Part shown: piece after piece, positions 14,328 through 21,911 of the stretch
Numbering within the stretch: position 1 is the stretch's first letter
Layout: every line of letters starts with the position of its first letter
From: Lachnospiraceae bacterium UBA7179
GTDB lineage: Bacteria > Bacillota > Clostridia > Lachnospirales > Lachnospiraceae
Assembly: GCA_002491195.1 (NCBI GenBank)
Contig: DKVL01000002.1
Span: 1 to 26,234 of the forward strand
Direction: 5' to 3'
Length of the DNA: 26,234 nucleotides
The notes under the pieces: model-generated
The model's database searches: none
Seen by the model: only the letters and a program-made list of their open reading frames with translations
What the model was told of the DNA's origin: nothing
Program-made: the position numbers and the translations under genes

Positions 14328-15776
14328 ATGAGGGTATTAGAGAATTTAGAGCCAAAGGAAGTATATTATTATTTTGAGGAAATCTGCAGAATACCGCACG
14401 GCTCCGGAAATCTTGACGGGATCAGCAGTTATCTTGCGCAGTTTGCCAAAGACAGGGGATTATTTCACGTCAGGGATGCGAGCAACAATGTGATTATCAT
14501 TAAGGAGGCTTCCGCAGGCTATGAGTCTGTCCCGCCCATTATTCTGCAGGGGCATATGGATATGGTTGCAGTGAAAAAAAATGACTGTGATATTGACCTG
14601 GAAAAAGATCCGCTCAGATTAAAAATAGAGGGAGACTTTGTCAGTGCTGAGGGAACAAGCCTTGGCGGAGATGACGGTATCGCTGTGGCGTATATCCTGG
14701 CGATTCTTGACTCTAAGGATATCGCGCACCCGCGTATCGAAGCAGTGATTACCACGGACGAGGAAGTTGGAATGGAAGGCGCCACGGCAATTGATCTGTC
14801 CATGCTGCAGGCCAAAAGAATGCTCAACATTGATTCGGAGGAAGAGGGGATTCTTCTGACGAGTTGTGCAGGCGGTATGAGAACCGATTGTCACATTCCG
14901 GTTGCAATGGAGACAAATGAGGGAGGAGTTTTCCTGAAAGTTTCTGTAGGCGGACTTTTAGGCGGACATTCCGGAACAGAGATCAACAAGGAACATGCAA
15001 ATGCAATCAAACTGTTGGGAATCACGCTGCAACAGATCCGAAAGAAAGTTCCATTCAGGCTGGCGGAGATATGCGGCGGGGAGAAAGACAATGCTATTCC
15101 GCGCGAGGCATCGGCTATCGTATGTATTGCAAAAGACAATAAAGAAGACTTTCTCAAAGAATTGAAGCAGATCGAAACGGAAGAAAAAAAGGAAAAGAAG
15201 TCCAAAGAGAAGAAATTATATATCAAGGCAGAAGAGGCAGGGCAGAGTGCGGCATCCGTCATGAACGACGAGAGCACAGAAAAAGTATTGGCCTTTTTGG
15301 TGCTGCTTCCCAATGGAGTAATGGCCATGAGTGCAGACATAGACGGATTGGTCGAGACGTCGTTGAATGTGGGGATCCTAAAAACCTGTGACAAGGAAGT
15401 CGTTGCCAGCAGCGCGATCAGAAGTGCTATAGAGACTGCAAAGCACAAAGTAAACCTGCAGTTGGAAACGTTGACAGGAATGTTTGGCGGTTATACAGAA
15501 TCGCATGGCGAGTATCCAGGCTGGCAGTTTGACCCGGACTCAAAGTTAAGGGCTGACATGGTCAGGATATACAAGGAAATGTTTGGCAGGGATGTGCAGG
15601 TGGAGGCGCTTCATGCCGGTCTTGAATGCGGTATCATGATATCAAAGATTCCAGGACTTGACTGTGTATCCTTTGGACCGGACATCTTTGATATTCACAC
15701 GACAGAAGAACGTCTGAGTATTTCATCAACGGCAAGGATGTGGGATTATCTGTTGGAAATACTGCGGAGCTGTTAA
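14328..15776 (+). CDS. pepD: PepD-type aminoacyl-histidine dipeptidase (M20)
   Basis: A 482-residue cytoplasmic metallopeptidase that cleaves dipeptides such as Xaa-His. The M20 metal and catalytic residues are visible: H76 and D78 in GHMDMV, D115 in GTSLGGDDGIA, catalytic E145/E146 in TTDEEVG, D169 in NIDSEEEG and a C-terminal histidine in FDIHTTEERLS. The lid domain carries GLLGGHSGTEI. A lysine/glutamate-rich insertion (about 283-297) lies in the middle. Length fits the PepD family. The ATG follows GAGGGAAAAGG. hflK starts 47 bases downstream and may be cotranscribed. Confidence 0.92.
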   Translation: MRVLENLEPKEVYYYFEEICRIPHGSGNLDGISSYLAQFAKDRGLFHVRDASNNVIIIKEASAGYESVPPIILQGHMDMVAVKKNDCDIDLEKDPLRLKIEGDFVSAEGTSLGGDDGIAVAYILAILDSKDIAHPRIEAVITTDEEVGMEGATAIDLSMLQAKRMLNIDSEEEGILLTSCAGGMRTDCHIPVAMETNEGGVFLKVSVGGLLGGHSGTEINKEHANAIKLLGITLQQIRKKVPFRLAEICGGEKDNAIPREASAIVCIAKDNKEDFLKELKQIETEEKKEKKSKEKKLYIKAEEAGQSAASVMNDESTEKVLAFLVLLPNGVMAMSADIDGLVETSLNVGILKTCDKEVVASSAIRSAIETAKHKVNLQLETLTGMFGGYTESHGEYPGWQFDPDSKLRADMVRIYKEMFGRDVQVEALHAGLECGIMISKIPGLDCVSFGPDIFDIHTTEERLSISSTARMWDYLLEILRSC

Positions 15777-15823
15777 GGATGGTTTTTTAGGCAGAAATAA
15801 GATAAGGACTAGGAGAAAACAAT

Positions 15824-16891
15824 ATGGCAGAGAACTTTAGAGAATTTAACCCTGGAAACAATTCAGGAAGTGAAAGAAATAACACGCAAAACAGATCCTC
15901 AGGAAACAGCGGCAGGTCCTATGGCAAAATAGCCGCTGTCATAGCAGCGGTTCTGCTATTGGGTGTGTTGGCATTGGAGTCTGTCTATTCTATTGGGGAA
16001 CAGGAACAGGGAGTGGTAACGACCTTTGGCCATGCTGGCAGCGTCGTGACATCCGGGCTGCATTTTAAGATTCCGTTTGTACAGCGGGTAACAAAAGTGA
16101 ATACTACGATTTTAGGATTTCCTATCGGGTACCGGTCGGGTGGCGATGACAGTGCCAGCCAGGAGCAGATTGACGATGAATCGCTGATGATCACGTCGGA
16201 TTTTAATTTTGTTAATGTTGACTTTTATGTGGAGTACAAGGTGTCCGATCCTGTGAAGTATCTCTATAGTTCCAGACAGCCCAAAGAGATACTCAAAAAC
16301 ATCGCGCAGTCCTGTATCAGAAATATTATCAGCAATTACGTTGTGGACGATGTGATTACCACAGGAAAGAGTAAGATACAGGCTGAGATCAAGGAGATGA
16401 TCACTGAGAAACTCGAGGAGCAGGATATCGGATTGATGCTTGTCAATATCTCTATGCAGGATGCTGAACCGCCTACGGAGGATGTCATAGAGGCATTCAA
16501 GGCCGTTGAGACGGCAAAGCAGGGCAAGGAGACTGCGATCAACAATGCCAACAAATACAGAAACGAAAAGCTTCCGGAAGCAAGCGCAAAGGCGGATCAG
16601 ATCACACAGGATGCGGAAGCTGCAAAGCAGGCGCGCGTGAACGAAGGTATTGCGCAGGCGGCCAGATTCAATGAGATGTATGCGGAGTATGAGAAGAATC
16701 CGCTTCTCACAAAGCAGAGAATGTTCTATGAGACGATGGAGGAGGTTCTTCCGGGAGTAAAGCTGATCATTGATGATGGAAGCGGCGATCTGAATAAAAC
16801 ATTGTATCTCGATGAGCTGCAGCTGGAGGATATCACAGGGAACAGTTCAGAAGACGCTTCGGGTGATACCGATACACAGGAGGAACAATAG
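15824..16891 (+). CDS. hflK: HflK-like SPFH/band 7 membrane protein
   Basis: A 355-residue protein with a polar N-terminal tail, one membrane segment (about residues 33-55, AAVIAAVLLLGVLALESVYSI) and an SPFH domain starting at EQEQGVVTTFGHAG. A long coiled coil with Ala/Lys/Glu-rich sequence (VETAKQGKETAINNANKYRN) follows, then an acidic C-terminus. HflK and HflC form a membrane complex that restrains the FtsH protease in other bacteria; that role here is by homology. Two bases separate it from hflC. Confidence 0.9.
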   Translation: MAENFREFNPGNNSGSERNNTQNRSSGNSGRSYGKIAAVIAAVLLLGVLALESVYSIGEQEQGVVTTFGHAGSVVTSGLHFKIPFVQRVTKVNTTILGFPIGYRSGGDDSASQEQIDDESLMITSDFNFVNVDFYVEYKVSDPVKYLYSSRQPKEILKNIAQSCIRNIISNYVVDDVITTGKSKIQAEIKEMITEKLEEQDIGLMLVNISMQDAEPPTEDVIEAFKAVETAKQGKETAINNANKYRNEKLPEASAKADQITQDAEAAKQARVNEGIAQAARFNEMYAEYEKNPLLTKQRMFYETMEEVLPGVKLIIDDGSGDLNKTLYLDELQLEDITGNSSEDASGDTDTQEEQ

Positions 16892-16893
16892 AT

Positions 16894-17763
16894 ATGAAGA
16901 AAACGTTTCGAAAAGTATTTGCCATCATCATATTGGCAGCAGCGCTTGTCGTGTTGGCCAATTCGGTGTTTATTATCAAGGAAAACCAATACGGTCTGGT
17001 TCGGGAATTTGGCAGAATTGAGAGGGTGATATCAGATTCCGGGCTGTATTTCAAGGTGCCGTTTATACAGGAAAAAGATACCGTCTCAAAGGAGCTGCTG
17101 TTATATGATATCGCTAAGTCGGATGTCATCACGCAGGATAAAAAATCGATGATCGTGGACAGCTTTGTCCTGTGGCGCGTCACAGATCCCAAGGTCTTTG
17201 CCCAGACGCTGAACACTTCCAGCCAGAATGCGGAGGGCAGGATCAATGTGGCCGTCTACAATTCCATCAAAAACGTGATCAGCAGTATGACACAGTCCGA
17301 TATCATAGCAGCAAGAGGACAGAAGCTTACCAATCTGATCATGGAAAATGTCACTGGAATTAATCAGTATGGGATCGAGATCACCACGGTCGAAATCAAG
17401 CTTCTTGATCTGCCGGAAGATAATAAGAATGCAGTGTTTGAGCGAATGATCTCAGAGCGTGAGAATATCGCGGCTACATACACAGCAGAGGGAAATTCCG
17501 ACGCGCAGAAAATCCGCAATACGACAGACAGGGAAACAGCAGTGATGATATCTGAAGCAAATAAAAATGCTGAAATATTGAAGGCAGAAGGTGAAGCAGA
17601 ATACATGAGAGAGATTGCAGCTGCATATGATGGAGATATGAAGGCTGATTTTTACAGCTTTACGAGAAGTCTGGATGCATTGAAAAATTCCATCAAAGGC
17701 GGTAATAAGACAATTATTCTCGATAAGGACTCACCGATCACACAGATCTTTTACAACAGATAG
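16894..17763 (+). CDS. hflC: HflC-like SPFH/band 7 membrane protein
   Basis: A 289-residue partner of the upstream HflK: membrane segment near residues 7-26, SPFH domain (IIKENQYGLVREFGRIERVI...), typical SFVLWRVTDPKVFAQTL and a coiled coil with the conserved MISERENIAATYTAEGNSDA region, ending ITQIFYNR. GGAGGAACA inside the end of hflK serves as the ribosome binding site. The pair is clearly one operon. A long hairpin follows. Confidence 0.92.
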   Translation: MKKTFRKVFAIIILAAALVVLANSVFIIKENQYGLVREFGRIERVISDSGLYFKVPFIQEKDTVSKELLLYDIAKSDVITQDKKSMIVDSFVLWRVTDPKVFAQTLNTSSQNAEGRINVAVYNSIKNVISSMTQSDIIAARGQKLTNLIMENVTGINQYGIEITTVEIKLLDLPEDNKNAVFERMISERENIAATYTAEGNSDAQKIRNTTDRETAVMISEANKNAEILKAEGEAEYMREIAAAYDGDMKADFYSFTRSLDALKNSIKGGNKTIILDKDSPITQIFYNR

Positions 17764-17779
17764 GATTCTTTGATCAGAA

Positions 17780-17820
17780 TATCATGCCTGCGGCAAAACA
17801 ATTTTACCGCAGGCATGATA
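17780..17820. terminator. Bidirectional hairpin between hflC and the DUF378 gene
   Basis: Perfect 14-bp stem, TATCATGCCTGCGG (17780-17793) with CCGCAGGCATGATA (17807-17820). The loop contains AAAA and TTTT that can extend the stem. It lies between two convergent genes; the T-tract is weak. Confidence 0.75.
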
Positions 17821-17857
17821 TTGCTTATCACGAAATAACATCGGTCAATGCTGTGCG

Positions 17858-18073
17858 CTATGCCTCTGATGTGGAGCTGCCAAGTCTCATATAGAAACAG
17901 ATGAGATACAGGCCGCATACGCCTACGAGTGCATAGATGATTCTGGAGAGCCATGTCATGCTGCCGAAAATGGCAGCGACAAGATTAAAGTCGAAGAAGC
18001 CAATCAATCCCCAGTTTACAGCACCGATAATTGCAATGGTTAATGCGATGCCATCAATTAATTTATTACCCAT
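17858..18073 (-). CDS. DUF378 family small membrane protein
   Basis: A 71-residue protein with two membrane segments (about 8-27 and 42-62) and the DUF378 signature IGAVNWGLIGFFDFNLVAAIFG. The start is supported by GGAGGAGG on the minus strand. Function of the family is not established. It is transcribed toward hflC and divergently from the DUF6465 gene. Confidence 0.92.
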   Translation of the reverse strand: MGNKLIDGIALTIAIIGAVNWGLIGFFDFNLVAAIFGSMTWLSRIIYALVGVCGLYLICFYMRLGSSTSEA

Positions 18074-18218
18074 ATTTTCGCCTCCTCCACAAATAGGATT
18101 GCCGAATAAGGTAAAGATTATGCAAGGAAAGAAACATTTTTATTGTTACTTTTTGTCAATGGATCATGATGAAAAAAGAAGAATCCTATAATTAATTCAT
18201 AAAATTTATGTAAATAAA

Positions 18219-18247
18219 TTGAAATATGAGACTGAATGTGATATCAT
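18219..18247 (+). promoter_or_regulatory. Putative promoter of the DUF6465 gene
   Basis: TTGAAA at 18219-18224 and TATCAT at 18242-18247 with a 17-bp spacer, about 100 bases before the start codon. Nothing else was recognised in the 276-bp divergent gap. Confidence 0.45.
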
Positions 18248-18349
18248 ATTAATGCATGTAATTTTGCATCATTTCGAAGTCTGTATTTTTGCTGATGATA
18301 GAACATAGCTGCTGAGATCAGAATACAGGCATAAGAGGAGGATGACGTT

Positions 18350-19036
18350 GTGAAAGTTACCGGCAGTTCAAAACAAAAACGTGTCTCTAAGATGAAGGAA
18401 GGTTCTGCATCAGAGATCAAAGCAGATAACCGGAATATGATTTTGGGACAAATAAAATTAGAAGATTTAGAGCAGGAGAGGTTAGAAGTGAGAAAATCAG
18501 TAGAAAAGAAATCAACAGCAAAGAAACAGGTAGAAAAGAAGTCCGTCAGCGCATCTAAGGCAGCAGCTGAAACAAAAGCAGAGGTAAAAGCTGCTGAAGT
18601 AACAGAACCAGCTGAAGAACCGAAGGCAGAGCCAGAAGCGGAAGTGACAACAGAGGAGCCAGCAGCTAATCAGGAGGAAAAGGGAACAGAACCTAAGCCA
18701 AAGACAACAAGGACAAGGGCAGCTAAGAAGGAAGACACAAAGGCAGCGGCTAAGAAAGAAGACACAAAGACAGCAGCTAAGAAGGAAGAAAAAGCAGCAG
18801 AACCGAAGACAAAGGCCAGAACAACTGCAAAAACGTCATCAGAGAAGGTCGTTTTACAGATCGGCGGCAGAGAAGACCTGGTTATGAATAATCTGATTGA
18901 CAGAGTGAAGGCGGCATATGTTGCAGAAGGACATAAGGCAGATTCGATTAAGAATATAGAGGTTTATATCAAGATTGATGAGAATATGGCTTATTATGTA
19001 ATTGATGGGTATGCTTCTGGCATCAGTCTGTACTAA
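18350..19036 (+). CDS. DUF6465 protein with Lys/Ala-rich H1-like tail
   Basis: A 228-residue protein. Residues 48-165 are low-complexity Lys/Ala/Glu sequence, including three tandem copies of AAKKEDTK or AAKKEEK (124-148), like bacterial histone-H1-type tails. The C-terminal 60 residues (VVLQIGGREDLVMNNLIDRV onward, with KNIEVYIKIDENMAYYVIDG) look like the DUF6465 domain. The GTG start at 18350 follows GAGGAGG. A second in-frame GTG at 18488, with GGAGAGG at 18475-18481, is an equally good start and would give a 182-residue protein. DNA or RNA binding by the tail is inference. Confidence 0.8.
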   Translation: MKVTGSSKQKRVSKMKEGSASEIKADNRNMILGQIKLEDLEQERLEVRKSVEKKSTAKKQVEKKSVSASKAAAETKAEVKAAEVTEPAEEPKAEPEAEVTTEEPAANQEEKGTEPKPKTTRTRAAKKEDTKAAAKKEDTKTAAKKEEKAAEPKTKARTTAKTSSEKVVLQIGGREDLVMNNLIDRVKAAYVAEGHKADSIKNIEVYIKIDENMAYYVIDGYASGISLY

Positions 19037-19058
19037 TTAAAATGTAGGTTACATATGG

Positions 19059-19094
19059 AAGTCTCAGATTTTTATATAAAGTCTGAGACTTTTT
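19059..19094 (+). terminator. Terminator of the DUF6465 gene
   Basis: AAGTCTCAGA (19059-19068) pairs with TCTGAGACTT (19082-19091), followed by a T-run. Confidence 0.85.
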
Positions 19095-19108
19095 ATATAT
19101 ATTGAATT

Positions 19109-19447
19109 TTAATTATCATTATCGTTATCCATTGGAAAAAGTATGTTGAGACTATTCAATTCTTCTTCGGTTATGTTGGTAAACTGATCCAGAATGATAG
19201 AAATATTACTTTGTTTGGCATTGCAGAGGATATAGATGATATCTGTGAGCTGGGCAATAATGTCCTTCATGCGCATGACATCGATTTTTGTACGTTTGGT
19301 ATTTTTTGTTGATTTCATTTTAATGGACTCCATTTTGATGTTGTTGATGTTATTTGAAAGGATTGAAAAAACTAAGAGATCTAATCGTGCAGATACTAGC
19401 ATGAGATGGTATTCCAGATAGTGATCATCATTCCTTTTAGAAAACAC
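19109..19447 (-). CDS. Unrecognised AT-rich protein, up to 112 aa
   Basis: An open frame of 112 codons from a GTG at 19447. The product is helical and Leu/Ile/Asn-rich, with a lysine-rich middle (KMKSTKNTKRTK) and an acidic Asn/Asp tail; I recognise no family. There is no good ribosome binding site for the GTG; an in-frame ATG at 19402 is possible but also weakly supported. A promoter and a palindrome lie immediately upstream, which favours a real gene. Low GC content suggests acquired DNA. The IS66 element lies 90 bases upstream. Confidence 0.45.
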   Translation of the reverse strand: MFSKRNDDHYLEYHLMLVSARLDLLVFSILSNNINNIKMESIKMKSTKNTKRTKIDVMRMKDIIAQLTDIIYILCNAKQSNISIILDQFTNITEEELNSLNILFPMDNDNDN

Positions 19448-19451
19448 TTTA

Positions 19452-19463
19452 TTAAGCGCTTAA
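19452..19463. promoter_or_regulatory. Palindrome, possible operator
   Basis: Perfect 12-bp palindrome TTAAGCGCTTAA, extended imperfectly by TTTA and TAAA on the flanks. It lies at the predicted transcription start of the minus-strand gene ending at 19109, where a repressor would block initiation. Confidence 0.4.
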
Positions 19464-19467
19464 ATAA

Positions 19468-19496
19468 AAGATAGCATACAAATTCTTAAAATTCAA
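19468..19496 (-). promoter_or_regulatory. Putative minus-strand promoter
   Basis: On the minus strand, TTGAAT (19491-19496) and TATCTT (19468-19473) with a 17-bp spacer, upstream of the 112-aa open frame. Confidence 0.4.
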
Positions 19497-19527
19497 TAAA
19501 TATTTTAAAAAAAGTGAAAAGAATTTT

Positions 19528-19535
19528 GCTGCTTT
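19528..19535. repeat. Target site duplication, left copy
   Basis: GCTGCTTT directly outside the left IS end; identical to 21787-21794. Eight bases is the duplication length typical of IS66. Confidence 0.9.
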
Positions 19536-19611
19536 GTTACTGTTCACAGGTCGACTTGACACAAAGAAACCGATGGTATACACTGAATACTGTCGAAACC
19601 ACCGGTTTTCT

Positions 19612-21288
19612 TTATCCAAATATCTGGGATACCCTGTCAAACAGGCTGGTATTTTCTTCACGGCGCATCATAACAAGCATGCTCATGCATTGACAGAGTT
19701 GTTCGGTGCTTTCGACACTCCGAAATGTCACGGCCTGCTGCTGCTTTCTCTTATAGCCCCTTAACAGCCTCTCGGCTTCGTTATTGGTGGCCGGCACCCT
19801 GCGGTCATGCAGGAACAGAAGGTGGTTTGCCATGTATTCTTCCATACGAAGGTACAGATTATATCCTTCTGTATAATAATCACCCGCTGGGATGTATTCG
19901 TATTCCTCCTTTGCTTTTTGAAGTATGGCGCGGTAGCGGCCTTCATACTCCGCGATCTTTTCGGGGCTGCATTCTTCGGAGTCGTTCAGTCCATTACGGT
20001 AATGGATCATTTCCTGGATCAGTGACCGCATTTCCTTATTCCATGTCCTGTCCGGCTCATTCTGGATGCTGTCCTTGAGATAGCGCAGAATGTGCGCAAG
20101 GCATTCCTGGTGATCTGATCCATAATTATAGTATGTAACGTCATGGTCATGGACCAGGATCCCCTGGTAGTCCTCGACAGGCGTCCCTTTTACACTTTCA
20201 TGCCCTTTTTTCTCACGGACAAAATACAGTGTCTGTCCGTCAGGAGATGCGCATACGCAGACATACGCACTCTTTCCGTTGATCTTTGCAGTCGTGAGGT
20301 CTGTGTGCATGACAGGTGCCGAAAGCAGGTCTGCAAAGATCTTTTTTTGTTCCCCCTGCGTTTTTTCGGCAAATTCCCCGCACAGCTTACTGATCATTCC
20401 TTTGGAAATGTTGAGTCTGGAGTCTGTCAGGTCTGACAGAAACTTTCTGCTTTTGTCAATGGAAGTGCAGCAGTCATTGTTCAGCAGGAACAGAAAGGCC
20501 TTTATGCTCCCGCCATAATTAACGTCGTCAACAACACCAGCGGGAAACTGGGCATGGATTCTTTCGCCGGTTTTGGGATTGTAATAAACATCTGCCTGGT
20601 ACTGGGTCACTTCAAGCACCAGGCGTATATTTACCAGCTGCTTTACAATGGTCTTTGACGTCTTTTTGAAATCCGGGTTTTCCAGAACCTCCTGCGGAGG
20701 GGGAAGCAGTATGGGATCTCCTGTGGGAACCTGCTTTTTCCGGCAGTGTCCTTTGTGTCCCGGCTGTCCCCCGGGCTTTCTGCCTGTTTTTTCCCTGCTG
20801 TTGCAGATCTTTTTGTGCCGGATGGTCTGGGCGGATGTCAGGGAGGAATTTTCATAATCGCGGTTAAGCTGTGCTAGAAGCTTGAGGTTTTTTCCTTTTT
20901 CTTCTTCCAGTTCTGTCTCGACTTCATATATCCGGTGACGCTGCTCTGTTACCTTGTCCAGTGCCTCATCGCGCTGTGACTCGGCTTTGAGGGCTCTTTC
21001 TTCCATCTGCTGTGCTTTTTTATTGGCGGCCTCCAGTTTCCTGTTAAATTCCTTTTCCAGTTCATCAAATATTTCAAACCATTTTTCTCTCATAGCTGTC
21101 ATATCACGATGGGACTGGGCCAGTTCTTTTTCCAGTTCTTTGATCCTGCGCTCAAGGGAACGGACCGTCTTCTGGTACTGTTCTTCCATATCCTGGTATT
21201 TTTTACCGGATCTAAAAGCTTTTAGTTCAGTACTGGCTGCTTTGAGCCGGTATTGGAGTGATGTAATATATTCAAAAGGACTGTTCAT
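19612..21288 (-). CDS. IS66 family transposase (TnpC)
   Basis: A 558-residue DDE transposase. A long N-terminal coiled coil (to about residue 145) precedes the IS66 signature GRKPGGQPGHKGH (about 170-182), a conserved zinc-finger-like region. Candidate catalytic residues are D330 in HTDLTT, D381 or D383 in LVHDHDV and E506 in NNEAERLLRG. The start at 21288 (MNSPFEY) is chosen because AAAGGTGA lies six bases upstream; the frame runs 13 codons further without a good site. No frameshift or internal stop is seen, so it is probably active. It lies 16 bases downstream of the small accessory gene. Confidence 0.95.
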   Translation of the reverse strand: MNSPFEYITSLQYRLKAASTELKAFRSGKKYQDMEEQYQKTVRSLERRIKELEKELAQSHRDMTAMREKWFEIFDELEKEFNRKLEAANKKAQQMEERALKAESQRDEALDKVTEQRHRIYEVETELEEEKGKNLKLLAQLNRDYENSSLTSAQTIRHKKICNSREKTGRKPGGQPGHKGHCRKKQVPTGDPILLPPPQEVLENPDFKKTSKTIVKQLVNIRLVLEVTQYQADVYYNPKTGERIHAQFPAGVVDDVNYGGSIKAFLFLLNNDCCTSIDKSRKFLSDLTDSRLNISKGMISKLCGEFAEKTQGEQKKIFADLLSAPVMHTDLTTAKINGKSAYVCVCASPDGQTLYFVREKKGHESVKGTPVEDYQGILVHDHDVTYYNYGSDHQECLAHILRYLKDSIQNEPDRTWNKEMRSLIQEMIHYRNGLNDSEECSPEKIAEYEGRYRAILQKAKEEYEYIPAGDYYTEGYNLYLRMEEYMANHLLFLHDRRVPATNNEAERLLRGYKRKQQQAVTFRSVESTEQLCQCMSMLVMMRREENTSLFDRVSQIFG

Positions 21289-21304
21289 AAGGTTCACCTT
21301 TCCG

Positions 21305-21478
21305 TTACAACTGGGAGAGTCTGTCAATTACCGCCATCAGTTCATCATTGTGTTCCATGAGGATTCTTATCGTTTCCTCCTGGGTCTCAATGATCTGCTC
21401 CTGTTTTTCGATCTGTGTTTCCAGTGCTTCAATAAGCCTGTCCCTGACCGAGATTTTTTTACCATTATCCTGCTGCAT
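21305..21478 (-). CDS. Small coiled-coil protein of the IS66 element, 57 aa
   Basis: A 57-residue protein starting MQQDNGKKISVRDRLIEALE, followed by a Gln/Glu-rich coiled coil (QIEKQEQIIETQEETIRIL). The start at 21478 follows GGGGG on the minus strand; the frame extends upstream without a good site. It occupies the place of tnpA/tnpB in larger IS66 elements and is probably cotranscribed with the transposase. Its coiled coil could pair with that of the transposase; this is inference. Confidence 0.75.
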   Translation of the reverse strand: MQQDNGKKISVRDRLIEALETQIEKQEQIIETQEETIRILMEHNDELMAVIDRLSQL

Positions 21479-21562
21479 ATTTTTCCCCCGCTTTTTATAA
21501 GAGTATATCAGAAATGAACGAAAAAAGCGAATCTGGTAAAAATCATATACTGGCATTTTGAC

Positions 21563-21728
21563 GGTGGATAACATGGTATTCTTCGAAACTATTTGTGGAT
21601 GACCAATATGCTTTTGACTTAAAACGGAACCTGTATAAAACTATTTTGTGGATAAGTATCCAGTATAAATATAAAAAGGAAAGTCTCAAAATACTCTCCT
21701 TTATTAAGATTGAAATTATTGTGGAAAA
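21563..21728 (-). other. Cluster of DnaA-box-like sequences inside the IS
   Basis: Four 9-mers on the minus strand match TTATCCACA with at most one mismatch: 21563-21571 (TTATCCACC), 21594-21602 (TCATCCACA), 21647-21655 (perfect TTATCCACA) and 21720-21728 (TTTTCCACA). All have the same orientation, within the AT-rich non-coding part of the IS between the accessory gene and the right end. Otherwise 21479-21774 holds only a small hairpin near 21675-21702. Confidence 0.5.
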
Positions 21729-21786
21729 GTATAGAATAAATTTCGTCATATTTCACAATGGTTTATTGGGGGGAGTGAACAGTAAC

Positions 21787-21794
21787 GCTGCTTT
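21787..21794. repeat. Target site duplication, right copy
   Basis: GCTGCTTT directly outside the right IS end; identical to 19528-19535. Confidence 0.9.
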
Positions 21795-21838
21795 TTCGAA
21801 TGTTTGATAAATGACAGGTGAGGAATGGCTCTTGGGAC

Positions 21839-21867
21839 TTGTATATCCCAATCGGGTGTGATATATT
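21839..21867 (+). promoter_or_regulatory. Putative promoter of the zinc-ribbon gene
   Basis: TTGTAT at 21839-21844 and TATATT at 21862-21867 with a 17-bp spacer. A short TTGGGA/TCCCAA inverted repeat overlaps the -35 region. Confidence 0.5.
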
Positions 21868-21911
21868 ATTAAGCGATGGCAAAAGATGATAAAAACAGGG
21901 GGAGACAGAAA

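Larger units (their letters stand above)
19536..21786 (-). mobile_element. Complete IS66-family insertion sequence, 2251 bp
   Basis: The ends are the 12-bp perfect terminal inverted repeats GTTACTGTTCAC (19536-19547) and GTGAACAGTAAC (21775-21786), flanked by the 8-bp duplication GCTGCTTT. The element carries an intact IS66 transposase gene and one small upstream coiled-coil gene, both on the minus strand. Classic tnpA and tnpB are absent, so it resembles the reduced IS66 subgroup. The identical target duplications suggest a fairly recent insertion. It lies between the unrecognised minus-strand gene and the zinc-ribbon gene and leaves the latter's promoter intact. Confidence 0.93.

Noticed and set aside
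21563..21728. Chromosomal or plasmid replication origin
   Set aside because: The boxes lie wholly inside an insertion sequence and no dnaA, dnaN, rep or par gene is nearby.
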